NCBI RefSeq assembly: GCF_004114915.1
Contig: NZ_CP022220.1
Span: 806,001-870,000, forward strand
Direction of reading: 5' to 3'
Length of the DNA: 64,000 nucleotides
Source: Bradyrhizobium guangxiense
GTDB lineage: Bacteria; Pseudomonadota; Alphaproteobacteria; Rhizobiales; Xanthobacteraceae
Shown here: one piece after another, positions 18,601 to 27,521 of the stretch
Numbering within the stretch: the stretch's first letter is position 1
How the letters are laid out: each line of letters opens with the position of its first letter
The notes under the pieces: generated by a model
The model's database searches: none
Seen by the model: only the letters and a program-made list of their open reading frames with translations
What the model was told of the DNA's origin: nothing
Program-made: the position numbers and the translations under genes

Positions 18601-19067
18601 CGAGCGGAGAGTTCGAGCGGGCAGTCCGATCTCAGTTTGATAGCTTCGCAAAGCTGTCAATCTATCTTGCACCGCCTTTTCTGTCTCGCCGCGACAAGAC
18701 AACGGGAGAGCCGCGCAAGATCCGGTTCGGAGCTTGGATCTTGCCCGTCTTCAGAATCTTGGCGGCCTTGAAGATCTTGCGCGGAACACCCTTCGACGTC
18801 TTCGGAAGGAGCGCCGAGCGCCGCACCGAGCGTGCTCTGATCGCCGAATTCATCGATGCCTTGAACCGCTTACCCCGTCGATTGTCAGCGGCATCGCTTC
18901 CACAGGCTGTCGCCATTGCTGAGCTACCGCTCGAGGTGCGTGGCTTCGGCCACGTGAAGCAAAAGGCGATCGAATTGTTCCGGCGGCGCCTTGGGGAGGC
19001 GCTCGCAGGTTACGAAAATGCGGCGCCTCACTTGGACGCTAGCGCGCGCACTACGCTAAAGGCATGA
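15612..19067 (+). CDS. Fused indolepyruvate-type 2-oxoacid:ferredoxin oxidoreductase
   Basis: A 1151-residue single-chain enzyme, the usual size for proteobacterial fused IorAB. It oxidatively decarboxylates aryl-pyruvates to acyl-CoA, passing electrons to ferredoxin. Order of parts: TPP pyrimidine-binding region (residues 1 to about 400, PAVNEELAATAVAGTQQ), TPP pyrophosphate-binding region (MGDGTYFHSG and NSAVAMTGGQ, about 490-530), an iron-sulfur segment with Cys632, 635, 638 and 644 plus a second Cys group near 665-675, then the gamma domain (GVGGTGIVTTSAVLAMAG) from about 715. GGAG precedes the ATG at 15612. Its place between ring-modifying enzymes and a stilbene-cleaving homologue suggests an aryl-pyruvate intermediate; that is inference. 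Confidence 0.88.
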   Translation: MSNSSISLDDRYSKRGGTVLLGGVQALVRLMLLQAERDRMNGLSSAGFVSGYRGSPLGTLDAAFASAKRLTSDQKIVVQPAVNEELAATAVAGTQQIHQSPGARVDGVFALWYGKGPGLDRAADAIRHGNSQGSSPNGGGVVAVGDDHLAKSSTVACYSDETVASLLLPLLYPADPGEIVSYGLHGFAMSRLTGSWVALKVLTEVADSTRTVPAAELGNLPVRPDVTVPDIGLHNRWPDLPLDQERRQHEFRLPAALAYVRANGLDRVAVRPKDARVGFVAAGKSWNDLREALDLLGLHDSRLIELGLALYKPAMIWPLEPQGLTAFAEGLQELVIVEEKAPLIERQVKSILYGRSQAPSVWGKCGPEQHPMFSATGDLTPEQIAVQIAAVIARISGDQVVAARGERLRRHTNQRGFADVPASRRPFFCSGCPHNRSTAVPDGSRALAGIGCHGLAARNRPDTFSYSQMGGEGIHWLGLAPFTDESHVFSNMGDGTYFHSGLLAIRQAVSAKLNITYKLLYNSAVAMTGGQAVDGDLSLERLLRQLRAEGVSTIILVTDDLASYREHAEVHSLAGEVVDRDELDAVQLKLRAQPGVSIIVYDQMCATERRRKRKRGQLKETSRRVFINQLVCEGCGDCSIKSNCLSVEPVDTPLGTKRRINQSSCNTDLSCIRGFCPSFVTVEGARVNRGPKPQLTIDQPLLPLVSAAPPQHSRILLAGVGGTGIVTTSAVLAMAGHLAGRGAAVLDQIGMAQKGGAVTSHVHLGGPIHALRIPAEHCDLLLACDQIVGNASDVMASLNRGRSRVLANADVSITGDFVTNRQAVVNSSLLTRRLSTQVEPEHFAVFPFTALAQSLFGDSIAANFMMIGCAYQKGWLGLNLEDLHQAIELNGAAKEANLAALEWGRRLASDPQFVFVAAGLAEKTEQRTPEAEIQDLTTFLRNYQSNDYSQRFLDVINHIREAETKVHTGHSLTLAAARSLFKLMAYKDEYEVARLYTSGEFERAVRSQFDSFAKLSIYLAPPFLSRRDKTTGEPRKIRFGAWILPVFRILAALKILRGTPFDVFGRSAERRTERALIAEFIDALNRLPRRLSAASLPQAVAIAELPLEVRGFGHVKQKAIELFRRRLGEALAGYENAAPHLDASARTTLKA

Positions 19068-19082
19068 AAACCGAGGTGACAA

Positions 19083-20553
19083 ATGACGAAGCGTTTCCCT
19101 GACGATCCGATTTATCATGGCTTCGACGCTCCTGGCCGTGTAGAGGCACACGTGTTCGATCTTGACGTTGAAGGACGCATTCCAACCGATCTCGACGGCA
19201 CCTTTTTCGTGTAGCTCCCGAACCACAATGGCCGCCGAGCTTGGCCGTGACATCTTTTTTAACGGCGATGGCATGGTTGGCGCCTTCCGTTTCAAGGATG
19301 GTCATGTCGACTTTACGTCGAAATATGTCCTGACCGACAAGTTCGTTGCGGAGCGGGCGGCGCGCCGCGCCCTCTACGGCGCCTACCGCAATCCGTTCAC
19401 TGACGATCCATCGGTTGCCGGTACTATCCGAAGCACGGCCAATACCAACGTCGTCGTTCACCATGGGCTGTTGCTCGCGCTGAAGGAGGACGGACCGCCG
19501 GTCGCGATGCGGCCAGATACGCTTGAAACGATCGGTAACTACCGTTTTGACGGAAAGATGACCAGTCAGACATTTACGGCTCACCCCAAGATCGATCCGA
19601 CCAATGGCGAGCTGATTGGCTTTGGTTATGCCGCCAAGGGTGTGACGACCACCGATATCGCCTATTACGTCATCGATCGCGGCGGACACGTGGTGCATGA
19701 AGCTTGGTTTAATGCGCCGCGGGCAGCGATGATACACGACTTCGCCGTGACGGAAAACTATGTCGTCTTTCCCGTGAGCTCGCTGACGTCGGACATCGAA
19801 CGCCTGAAGCAGGGCGAACCGGCCTTTGCCTGGCAGCCGAATGTGGACCAAATCTATGGGGTTCTGCCCCGCCGCGGCAGCGGAAAAGATATTCGTTGGT
19901 TTACAGTGCCGACGAACGGCTTCCAGGGCCACACCATCAATGCATGGGACGAAGGACACAAAGTCTATCTCGACCTGCCCGTCGTCAATGACAACGTGTT
20001 CTGGTTCTTCCCAGAATATAGTGGGCACGTGCCTGATCCCCGGTCCCTGCGTCAAGCCATGACGAGATGGACATTTGATCTATCTAGCAACAGCCCCGTT
20101 CCTCAGGCCGAGATCTTTACCCAAACGATGGGCGAGTTCCCCCATGTGGACGAGCGTTACGCCACGCGGCCCTATCGTCATGCCTTTCTCGCCCTTATCG
20201 ACCCCTTCGCTCCGTATGACGCGGATCGCTGTGGCCCGCCCTCGGTCAACGCTTTCCTCAACGGCCTCGCTCACCTGGATATAGCGACCGGAAAGAGCGA
20301 GCGCTGGCTACCCGGTCCCACCTCGTCTGTCCAAGAACCGGTGTTTGCTCCCCGATCCCCTAATGCGCCGGAGGGAGACGGCTACGTCATTGCGCTCGTC
20401 AACAGGCTCGACGAAAGGCGGAGCGGCCTCGTCATCTTGGACACTCAACATTTTGCAGATGGCCCGGTCGCAGTCGCTCACTTACCGCTGCGGCTACGCA
20501 ACGGCTTGCACGGCAACTCGGTGCCTTCAAGCGAGCTCACTGCACCAAACTGA
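19083..20553 (+). pseudogene. Carotenoid/lignostilbene cleavage oxygenase, frameshifted
   Basis: The ATG at 19083 gives MTKRFPDDPIYHGFDAPGR and a normal N-terminus up to GTFF, then meets TAG at 19206. Shifting frame at the T-run (about 19201-19205) restores RVAPEPQWPP, the conserved family segment. A second one-base loss about 30 bp later is needed to reach LGRDIFFNGDGMVGAF, which then runs to 20553. So two one-base deletions break an otherwise full-length gene of about 490 codons. Intact relatives are Fe(II) enzymes cleaving a double bond in stilbenes or apocarotenoids; the His-containing stretches (AHPKI, IHDFAV, GHTINA, YRHAF) are present. It directly follows the oxidoreductase gene by 15 bp. 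Sequencing error is the alternative explanation. Confidence 0.8.
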
Positions 20554-20586
20554 CACGGCTCCACTACGGACAGCAACCAGCTGACC

Positions 20587-20646
20587 TCAGCCACAGGCAA
20601 CCACAAGAGGATGTAACATCTCTTGTGGTGACCTGCCTGTGGCTGA
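20587..20646 (+). terminator. Strong 60-nt hairpin after the first PadR operon
   Basis: Outer arms TCAGCCACAGGCA (20587-20599) and TGCCTGTGGCTGA (20634-20646) pair perfectly. Inner arms ACCACAAGAG and CTCTTGTGGT also pair, and GATGT/ACATC closes the top. Only short bulges interrupt. It follows the last gene of the operon by 34 bp and is followed by TTTC only, so it may terminate transcription or protect the 3' end. A MITE-like origin is possible. Confidence 0.5.
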
Positions 20647-20784
20647 TTTCGCTCGTGAGGCGACCGTCGCGCCAGGGACGGCGATCTTGGACGGCCTTGC
20701 ATGTTGCCGCTTCAGCATGACGGGCGTTTGATCATTCACGAACAAGCGCCCGCGCTCAACTCCAGACAAATGCTGCATGGCGCC

Positions 20785-20849
20785 ATATGTAATAGTTGAC
20801 ATATCGTCGAGCCCTGATAACCTAGAACTATAAGTCAAAAGTGTCATAT
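20785..20849 (+). promoter_or_regulatory. Paired PadR-type operators, promoter B
   Basis: Distal element ATATGT-AATAGTTG-ACATAT (20785-20804) is a perfect dyad in its half-sites and differs from operator A at only two positions over 21 bases. Proximal element ATAAGT-CAAAAGTG-TCATAT (20830-20849) abuts the GAGGAA ribosome site of the VOC gene. Start-to-start spacing is 45 bp. This predicts that the downstream five-gene set is controlled together with the monooxygenase operon. Confidence 0.65.
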
Positions 20850-20864
20850 GAGGAATCTGTCCCC

Positions 20865-21497
20865 ATGAGCGTCCAATCGCTACCCGCCGACCTGCACAAG
20901 GCAACCTCCGCGCTGCCTTCGCCGCGCGTTTCGGAGATCGTTCTGCAAACTGCACAGTACGAGCTGATGCGCGACTGGTACTCATCTGTGCTGGGATTGA
21001 GCTGGAGCATCACAAATCCTGGCGGTGCCCCGGAAAACCGGCGCCGTTTCGCCGGCTCGCCCAAACAGACCCGAGCTAGCGACGTGCGATCCTGTTTCAT
21101 GTTCTTGGACCGCTCGCCGGTTCATGGGCAGGTCCTGGCGCTATTCGAGCTGCCAGAGCTATCCGACTCGCCCAGCCGCGATCCCGGCTTGAATCACTTT
21201 CAATTTCGTCACGCAAATCTGGCGGCGCTGCTGGATCGCGTGGAATTGTTGCTCGGCGCTGGTCTGCAAGCCCACCGCGCTTCCAACCACGGTCCAGTGA
21301 CAAGCTATTATTTCTCAGATCCAGACCAGAACGTCGTTGAGCTTTGCTGCAACAATTTTGACGACGCCGAGAAACTCAAGGCCTTCATCGACTCTGACGC
21401 TTTCAAGAACAATCCCTCTGGCATTGATGTCGACCCGAAGGATTTCTTGGCGCGCTTCCGCGCCGGCGAGCCATTAGACCAGCTGCTTAAGATCTGA
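20865..21497 (+). CDS. VOC-family protein, extradiol-dioxygenase-like
   Basis: A 210-residue vicinal-oxygen-chelate protein. The ATG at 20865 has GAGGAA eight bases upstream; a GTG at 20841 lies inside the operator and is rejected. The fold signatures are EIVLQTAQYELMRDWYSSVLGL at the start, GLNHFQFRH in the middle (candidate metal His) and DPDQNVVELCCNN near the end (candidate metal Glu). This is the two-module glyoxalase/biphenyl-diol-dioxygenase pattern, but it is shorter than ring-cleaving enzymes of about 290 residues. It could cleave a catecholic intermediate or isomerise a product. First gene of a co-directional set, six bases before the next. Confidence 0.75.
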   Translation: MSVQSLPADLHKATSALPSPRVSEIVLQTAQYELMRDWYSSVLGLSWSITNPGGAPENRRRFAGSPKQTRASDVRSCFMFLDRSPVHGQVLALFELPELSDSPSRDPGLNHFQFRHANLAALLDRVELLLGAGLQAHRASNHGPVTSYYFSDPDQNVVELCCNNFDDAEKLKAFIDSDAFKNNPSGIDVDPKDFLARFRAGEPLDQLLKI

Positions 21498-21503
21498 GGG
21501 CCC

Positions 21504-21941
21504 ATGCAGCGGGATAGGCTAGAACGAGCGGCGGATATCCTCGAGGCTCAAGCGACGGTCTTGAGCTTCATGGAGCATTTTGACTATGGCAATGCCGAGG
21601 CCGCTGCAGGGCTCTTCACAGAAGATGGTGTCTGGCACCGCGGCGATGGCCTTGTACGCGGCAAGGGCATGCTTGTTGATCTTATCAATCGCCGCGATCG
21701 CAACCTGGTCGTCCGACACCTGATCTCCAACATCAGATCGGAATGGCTGAACGAAGATCGCATTCTTATTCACGCGTACGTAACTCTGCTCAGCCAGCGC
21801 AGTGAGACCACTCCTCAACAGTTTCCTCTGCCATTTGATGGCGTAGCAGGATTTGGCCGTTACGAAGACGAGCTGCATCGGAGCGACGGGCGCTGGTTGA
21901 TCGCAAGAAAGAAAACGGTGACCGAACTCAAGAAAAAATAA
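21504..21941 (+). CDS. SnoaL/NTF2-like protein
   Basis: A 145-residue member of the nuclear-transport-factor-2-like superfamily, with the characteristic segment MEHFDYGNAEAAAGLFTEDGVWHRGDG. Members include ring-hydroxylating dioxygenase beta-like subunits, polyketide cyclases and steroid isomerases, all with the same cone-shaped fold. No catalytic residue set can be assigned from sequence. It starts six bases after the VOC stop and precedes an MFS gene by 25 bp, so it is part of the promoter B operon. A role as accessory cyclase, isomerase or hydratase of a ring-derived intermediate is plausible only. Confidence 0.7.
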   Translation: MQRDRLERAADILEAQATVLSFMEHFDYGNAEAAAGLFTEDGVWHRGDGLVRGKGMLVDLINRRDRNLVVRHLISNIRSEWLNEDRILIHAYVTLLSQRSETTPQQFPLPFDGVAGFGRYEDELHRSDGRWLIARKKTVTELKKK

Positions 21942-21966
21942 AACATGAGCTGAAAAGGGGAGGAAG

Positions 21967-23238
21967 ATGATGACGAGCGTTAATACGCCTGCGCTGCCGG
22001 CCGTTGGCGACCTGTCGCCGCAGGTTCAGCTACGTGGAATAGAGGCAACAAAGGTCGTGCTCGGTTCCGGAATTGGCATGTTGACCAATTTCGGGCCGAT
22101 CGTAATCTATACTTTCGGAACATTCCTGCTGCCAATTGTCAACGATACGGGCTGGTCGAGGGCCAGCGTGGCTGCCGCTCTTGCGCCAGCTGCTCTCTGC
22201 TCCGGCTTCTCGCAGCCAATCGTCGGGTGGCTGGTCGACCGATATGGGCCGCGCGTCTTTGCAGGCTTTTCTTTCGCTTTGTTTGCGCTCGGCCTGATTG
22301 CACTCGGTCAACTTCCACGTGATCCCTTAAGTTTTGCAATCTTTATGGGCCTGCTCGGACTCCTTGGCGCGGGGCAAGGGATCACGGCTTTCACCTACAT
22401 AGTCACTCGGACTTTTTCGACCTTTCGTGGGTTTGCGCTCGGCATCATTAATGCAGCCTCGGCCGCCGGCATCATGTTAATGCCCGCGATCGCCACCTTT
22501 TCCATTGCAGAATACGGCTGGCGCAACAGCTACGCAGCGATCGGCGCTGGGGTCGCAATCCTTGGCGCAGTAGCCGTCATCTGGCTCATTCCCGGCAAGG
22601 AGCGCTTTCAGAAGTCCGCCGCTTCCGCGCAATCCTCCAAGCTTGTCTTCGGTGAGCTTTTGTCTGCTCCAATTTTTTGGATGCTTGCGTTGGCATTCCT
22701 ACTGATGACGCTCGCCATTCAAGGTATGATTGTCCACATGACACCGTTGTTGATCGATCGCGGCTTTCGGCCCGTCGATGCGGCGGCTGTGATGGCGACA
22801 TACGGCATGACGATGCTGGTAGCCCGCTTCTTGCTCGGGTCCATGCTTGATCGATGGTCTCCACGGTTGGTAGCGGTCGTTGGTTGCCTCGGTCCTGTGG
22901 CTGCCGGACTGCTGTTGGTCTCGACACGGCAGACTTCTATGGTTTATTTGGCCGCAGCTCTTCTTGCGCTTGGAGCGGGAGCAGAGTCGGATCTCATCCC
23001 ATACACTGTCGCACGGCAATTCGGCGTTGCCCAGCTGGGGCAAAAGATCGGGCTGTTTATCGTCGTGTTCGCCATTGGCGTAGCCATTGGCCCGCTGATG
23101 TTTTCCGCGGTTCAAGCCTTGCGGGGAAACTACGACATCGCGCTCATCGCCAGTAGCGCCCTGATGCTGGCGGCGTCAGTCATCTTTGCTTTGATCCCAT
23201 CCGCCTCGTTAAGCCAAAACGGCGAAAAGAGCGGCTGA
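21967..23238 (+). CDS. MFS transporter (12-TM)
   Basis: A 423-residue major facilitator with about twelve hydrophobic segments and the loop 2-3 signature GWLVDRYGPRVF. Two ATGs in tandem follow AGGGGAGGAAG; either start is possible. The pattern (GWSRASVAAALAPAALCSG, TFSTFRGFALGIINAASAAG) is that of the oxalate/formate- and monocarboxylate-type MFS branch. Most likely imports the aromatic or carboxylic substrate of the PadR-linked pathway across the inner membrane. Lies in the promoter B operon, 25 bp after the SnoaL-like gene and 40 bp before the FAH gene. Confidence 0.85.
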   Translation: MMTSVNTPALPAVGDLSPQVQLRGIEATKVVLGSGIGMLTNFGPIVIYTFGTFLLPIVNDTGWSRASVAAALAPAALCSGFSQPIVGWLVDRYGPRVFAGFSFALFALGLIALGQLPRDPLSFAIFMGLLGLLGAGQGITAFTYIVTRTFSTFRGFALGIINAASAAGIMLMPAIATFSIAEYGWRNSYAAIGAGVAILGAVAVIWLIPGKERFQKSAASAQSSKLVFGELLSAPIFWMLALAFLLMTLAIQGMIVHMTPLLIDRGFRPVDAAAVMATYGMTMLVARFLLGSMLDRWSPRLVAVVGCLGPVAAGLLLVSTRQTSMVYLAAALLALGAGAESDLIPYTVARQFGVAQLGQKIGLFIVVFAIGVAIGPLMFSAVQALRGNYDIALIASSALMLAASVIFALIPSASLSQNGEKSG

Positions 23239-23278
23239 GTCAGCCTTCATCAGCGCCTCAAAAAAAGAAGGTATCTCA

Positions 23279-24127
23279 ATGAAAGTAGCTCGATTTGCTC
23301 GGAATGGCTCGGTCAGCATCGGCCTTGTGAAGGGCGACGGCATCATCTCCCTGTCGCCGTTTGATAAAGGCCTATCTGATATCGATGAAGTAGTGGCTGC
23401 GGAAGGCTGGGCTCGCGCAGAAAAGCTTATGACACGCGAGCCTGACCTGAAGATTGGTGACGTTGAGTTTCTTCCTCCCCTGTCTGCTAGGGCCAGGGTG
23501 TTCTGCGTTGGCTTCAACTATAAAGCTCACGTAGACGAGACCGGAAACGAGGCGCCTGCTTACCCGACTTTTTTCCAGCGAACGCACGAGAGCTTCGTTG
23601 GGAATCGCCAGCTGCTGCTTCGGCCTAAAGTGTCTGAGCGCCTCGATTACGAGGGGGAGCTTGCTCTCATCATCGGCCGGACGTGCCACAGAGTGGAGGA
23701 GGGAAGGGCGCTCGACTACGTCGGCGGGGACACCTGTCTAAACGAGGGCAGTGTCCGAGATTACCAAAAACACTCTGCCACTGGCATGACGGGCAAGAAT
23801 TTCGATTCGAGCGGATCCATAGGACCCTGGATCGTGGCGGCGACTGACGTCCCGCATCCGGACCGCCTCGCGCTTTCCACGCGCTTAAACGGCGAGGTGG
23901 TTCAACAGGCATCGACGAGCCAGCTGATCTATGGGTTACCGCGGCTTATAAGCTATCTGTCCAGTGTTCTCAGGCTCCTGCCAGGCGATATCATCGCGAC
24001 CGGTACTCCAGCAGGAGTTGGGTCGCGTCGCGTTCCGCCGCGTTGGCTGCGCGCTGGCGACCGGGTCGAGGTGGAGATCTCAGGCGTCGGAATTTTGGAA
24101 AACGCGGTGATCGACGAACCGACGTGA
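23279..24127 (+). CDS. FAH-family hydrolase
   Basis: A 282-residue fumarylacetoacetate-hydrolase-fold protein with AAGAAGG nine bases before the ATG. The family signatures are VGFNYKAHVDETG, the metal-site stretch LDYEGELALIIGRTC, and LLPGDIIATGTPAGVGS with the active-site GTPAG. It would hydrolyse or tautomerise the 2,4-diketo acid from ring cleavage, consistent with the VOC-type gene two cistrons upstream. It is one of three FAH paralogues in this window; the other two are at 3.1 and 7.7 kb and differ enough to suggest separate substrates. Confidence 0.85.
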   Translation: MKVARFARNGSVSIGLVKGDGIISLSPFDKGLSDIDEVVAAEGWARAEKLMTREPDLKIGDVEFLPPLSARARVFCVGFNYKAHVDETGNEAPAYPTFFQRTHESFVGNRQLLLRPKVSERLDYEGELALIIGRTCHRVEEGRALDYVGGDTCLNEGSVRDYQKHSATGMTGKNFDSSGSIGPWIVAATDVPHPDRLALSTRLNGEVVQQASTSQLIYGLPRLISYLSSVLRLLPGDIIATGTPAGVGSRRVPPRWLRAGDRVEVEISGVGILENAVIDEPT

Positions 24128-24251
24128 AAGCTCGCCCGAAAGCGGCCGCTTAAAACCTTCCCGATAGGCGGACCCAACAATCTGCTTTCAACAACGGCCC
24201 GCGGTTAAGCGCGCCAATACGACCTTACCAATTCAGCGCACGGAGGTGTTC

Positions 24252-25247
24252 ATGCCCGCAGCCATGATGAAAGCTGTTCAAGTCGAAAAGCCGGGAGGAC
24301 CCGAGGTCCTCAAATACATCGATCTGCCAATTCCCACACCGGCGGCTGGGCAAGTCCTCATTCGGACCGACACCATCGGGGTCGGGAAATACGATGCGCT
24401 GGTCAGGACTGGACGCTACCCGTGGCCCGTGGAGTATCCGGAGGTGCCGGGGATCAGTGTAACCGGCTATGTTGAGCGGGTGGGAGATGGTGTTGAAGGC
24501 TTCTCCCCGGGCCAGCCCGTTCTCGCATGGAAGTTTTCTCGCCGATGTTACGCCGAATATGTCGCCTGCGATGTCCACGAGATCACGAAGCTGCCTGAAG
24601 GCATAGACATTGAGGGCGCGGTCGCAATTCCCGACTATCAGGTCGCATGGGGCATGTTGAATGACGCTGCAGATCTGCGCCGGGTAAAGGTCGCCTCCAT
24701 CAACGGAGCTACTGGCGGCGTCGGCTGCGCCATGATCGATCTTTGCCGCGCTGCTGGGATACAGCTGATAGCTGTCTGCCGGGCCCCGAACAAGGCAGCG
24801 TTCGCCTTGGAGCGGGGTGCAAGCTATGCGATCGACAGCAGCTCTGAAGCGGTTGGTGCCCGGATCTTGGATATCACCAAAGGTACGGGCGTCGACTTGA
24901 TGTTCGACCAATTGGTCGGTCCGGATTTCCGCGACAACATCAAGCTCGTTGCTCCCTTGGGACAGATCGTCACGTTCAATGCGCTGTCGGGACTTCCATC
25001 GTCCGACCTATTCGCGGACTTGCGCAAGAACATGGACCGCAGCATCTCAGTGCGTGCTTATAGCGTTCACGTCTACGATCCATTTCCTCAAGAGCGCGTA
25101 CGGATTGCGTCAGAGGTCTTCAAACTCGTGGAAGCAAGAGCCATCAATCCGTCCGTGACGGTGCGATTGCCGCTTAGGGAGGCTGTGCAAGCGCATCGAA
25201 TGCTTGATGGCCGGGAAGTTATGGGCAAGCTGGTGTTAAAGCCGTAG
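24252..25247 (+). CDS. Zinc-independent quinone oxidoreductase (MDR family)
   Basis: A 331-residue medium-chain reductase of the QOR branch. The ATG at 24252 has CGGAGG five bases upstream. The N-terminal GroES-like domain shows MMKAVQVEKPGGPEVLKY and VPGISVTGYVERVGDGVEGF. The NADPH-binding motif is NGATGGVGCAMIDLCRAAG, and the MDR motif DLMFDQLVGPDF follows. No structural-zinc cysteine cluster is seen. It would reduce an alpha,beta-unsaturated ketone or quinone with NADPH. It ends the promoter B cluster, 124 bp after the FAH gene. A decayed copy, recognisable at DNA level, lies at 36.3-37.1 kb. Confidence 0.85.
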   Translation: MPAAMMKAVQVEKPGGPEVLKYIDLPIPTPAAGQVLIRTDTIGVGKYDALVRTGRYPWPVEYPEVPGISVTGYVERVGDGVEGFSPGQPVLAWKFSRRCYAEYVACDVHEITKLPEGIDIEGAVAIPDYQVAWGMLNDAADLRRVKVASINGATGGVGCAMIDLCRAAGIQLIAVCRAPNKAAFALERGASYAIDSSSEAVGARILDITKGTGVDLMFDQLVGPDFRDNIKLVAPLGQIVTFNALSGLPSSDLFADLRKNMDRSISVRAYSVHVYDPFPQERVRIASEVFKLVEARAINPSVTVRLPLREAVQAHRMLDGREVMGKLVLKP

Positions 25248-25448
25248 CGAGGGATGCATCACCGCACACCCGAGACGCCGTGATTCGCCGCCTTCCATTT
25301 CCTGTCGATGGCAAGGAGATGCGGCGCAATCGACGACACGACAATTCTATACATAGGCATACCGCCACCAAGATGCGTCCCGGACTTAATGATGAATTAG
25401 CGAGAGCGCGATAGGTTCTCGGAAACTTATGCGAAATGTGGGGTACGC

Positions 25449-27521
25449 ATGCGAATCGGAAAGCTCTTTGCGCTGTCGATGCTGACGGTGACCACGTTTG
25501 CGGTTATTCTCGGCGCCGAGGTTCTGCTTCCGCAGACGCGCATCTTCGTTAGTCGCTCCGAATCCATCAAAATGGTCGAGGCTTTCGGCGCGGTGCTGAT
25601 GGTCAGTCAACACCTGGCGGGCCTTCGTACACCCTACATCACGATCTTTCAGGAAACGCCCGCCACGCCGACCCAGATCGAAGCGATGGGCAAGGCGTCG
25701 AGCGCCGCCGATGCGGCCTTCGACCTGGCCCGCAACAGTTTGCTGGCCCTTGATGGTGGCGAACCGATGATCCAAAGCCTGGACCGTACCGGGCGCCGTT
25801 TCAAGGATGTTCATGCGGCGGCCGATCGGGCCGTGCGCGTATCCCTCGGATCGCGCGATAGTGCGGTGGTCAAAGAACTCCTTCCCACTGTTGCCGAGAT
25901 GATCGGCGCGATCGAGCCGATCCTGAATCGGCTGGAGGGGCAGGTGGTCAGCGCCGATTCTTCACTTGCAACGCTGCTGAGCCTGGCGCGAACCGCGCAG
26001 GATTTGCGGGTGACCGCCGGCAGCCACGCCTCGCCACTGTCGCCGGCCTTGAGCGCCTCGCGTCCGCTCACTCCCGCTGAATTTGCGCTGATGGATCGTA
26101 TGCAGGGCCGCTTAGATGCCGACCGAGAACGCATCGAGGGCACGATCGACCAGCTCGGCAATCCGCCCCGCCTTGCCACGGCCATGAAAGCGGCCGTCGA
26201 AGCCTATTTCGGAAAGGCGATTCCGGTCGTCGAGAAGGAAATGCCGGCGGCCAGAGGCGACGGCAAATACAGTCTCAGTCCCTCCGACATGGCCAAGGTC
26301 ATTGTGCCCGCTATCCAGATGTTCTTCGGCGTCCGCGATGCCGCCTTGGCCGAAGCTGCCGAGCGCGCCTCGGCGGTCCGTGACGGCGCGCTGGGGATGC
26401 TGGTGCTTGCAGGAGTTGCAGTGCTGGCCCTGCTCGGTACGCTCGCTGGCGTGACCATAATGCTGCGCCGACGCGTGGTGACGCCGCTAGGCCAGCTTGC
26501 GGAGGTGATCGGCACTCTTGCGGCCGGAAACCATGACGTCGAGATCCCATCGACCGGCCGGAATGATGAAGTCGGCCAAGTTGCCGGCTCGCTACAGCAT
26601 TTCAAAGACAAGCTAGTCGCCCAAAAGGCTGCCGACGCCGCGGCCGCCAGCGAAGCCGAGGGCAAACTCAAACGCGGCCAACGCTTGGACCAGATTGCGC
26701 GCGAATTCGAGGCCATGATCGGCGATGTGATCAGGACCGTTTCGTCCGCCTCCGCGGCGTTGGAAGCGTCGGCCGGTATGCTGACTAGCACGGCCGAGCA
26801 ATCCAAACAGATCACGGCTGCCGTGGCTGGCTCCTCCGAACAAGCTTCGACCAACGTGCAGACCGTGGCGGCGGCCGCCGAGGAGATGTCGTCGTCCGTC
26901 GACGAGATTGGTCGCCAAGTGCAAGATTCAGCCCGCATTGCTGGCGAAGCGGTGCTGCAGGCGGGACGGACCAACGAGCATGTCGCCGAACTCGCCAAGG
27001 CGGCCCGTCGGATCGGCGACGTAGTCGAACTCATTAGCCAGATCGCAAGCCAAACCAACCTATTGGCCCTCAACGCCACTATAGAAGCGGCACGCGCCGG
27101 GGAGGCCGGCCGCGGGTTCGCGGTGGTGGCGTCGGAGGTCAAGGCTCTGGCCGAGCAGACGGCCAAAGCAACCGACGAAATCGGTCAGCAGATAACAGGC
27201 ATTCAGAGCGCAACCCAGGACTCGGTCGGCGCGATCAAGTCGATCGGAGACACCATCGGCCGCATGTCAGAAATCGCCTCCACGATCGCGGCGGCGGTTG
27301 AGGAGCAGGGCGCGGCAACGCGCGAAATCTCCCGCAACGTGCAGCAGGCGGCGCATGGTACCCGACAGGTTTCGGCCAGCATCGTTGATGTACAGAGGGG
27401 CGCCAGCGAGACCGAAACGGCGTCATTCAACGTGCTCGCCGCCGCGAAGTCACTGTCCGGCGAAAGCAACCGGCTAGAGACCGAGGTCGCCACATTCCTG
27501 GAAGCGATCCGCGCAGCCTAA
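25449..27521 (+). CDS. Methyl-accepting chemotaxis protein
   Basis: A 690-residue chemoreceptor. TM1 lies at residues of about 7-27, a periplasmic sensor of roughly 290 residues follows, and TM2 ([20 protein letters not shown]) lies near 317-340. A HAMP region ([20 protein letters not shown]) comes next, and the signalling domain contains the tip [20 protein letters not shown] near 527-550. No CheR-tethering pentapeptide is seen at the C-terminus. It probably senses a compound used by the neighbouring catabolic genes, or phosphate/amino-acid-like ligands; the ligand cannot be read. It has its own spacer of 201 bp and appears monocistronic. Confidence 0.93.
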   Translation: MRIGKLFALSMLTVTTFAVILGAEVLLPQTRIFVSRSESIKMVEAFGAVLMVSQHLAGLRTPYITIFQETPATPTQIEAMGKASSAADAAFDLARNSLLALDGGEPMIQSLDRTGRRFKDVHAAADRAVRVSLGSRDSAVVKELLPTVAEMIGAIEPILNRLEGQVVSADSSLATLLSLARTAQDLRVTAGSHASPLSPALSASRPLTPAEFALMDRMQGRLDADRERIEGTIDQLGNPPRLATAMKAAVEAYFGKAIPVVEKEMPAARGDGKYSLSPSDMAKVIVPAIQMFFGVRDAALAEAAERASAVRDGALGMLVLAGVAVLALLGTLAGVTIMLRRRVVTPLGQLAEVIGTLAAGNHDVEIPSTGRNDEVGQVAGSLQHFKDKLVAQKAADAAAASEAEGKLKRGQRLDQIAREFEAMIGDVIRTVSSASAALEASAGMLTSTAEQSKQITAAVAGSSEQASTNVQTVAAAAEEMSSSVDEIGRQVQDSARIAGEAVLQAGRTNEHVAELAKAARRIGDVVELISQIASQTNLLALNATIEAARAGEAGRGFAVVASEVKALAEQTAKATDEIGQQITGIQSATQDSVGAIKSIGDTIGRMSEIASTIAAAVEEQGAATREISRNVQQAAHGTRQVSASIVDVQRGASETETASFNVLAAAKSLSGESNRLETEVATFLEAIRAA

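Noticed and set aside
19206..19208. TAG as a true nonsense mutation in the carotenoid oxygenase
   Set aside because: The neighbouring frame restores the conserved RVAPEPQWPP segment, so the stop is a consequence of a frameshift rather than a base substitution.
26204..27166. A 320-codon minus-strand frame
   Set aside because: Antisense shadow of the chemoreceptor signalling domain (Ala/Ser-rich).
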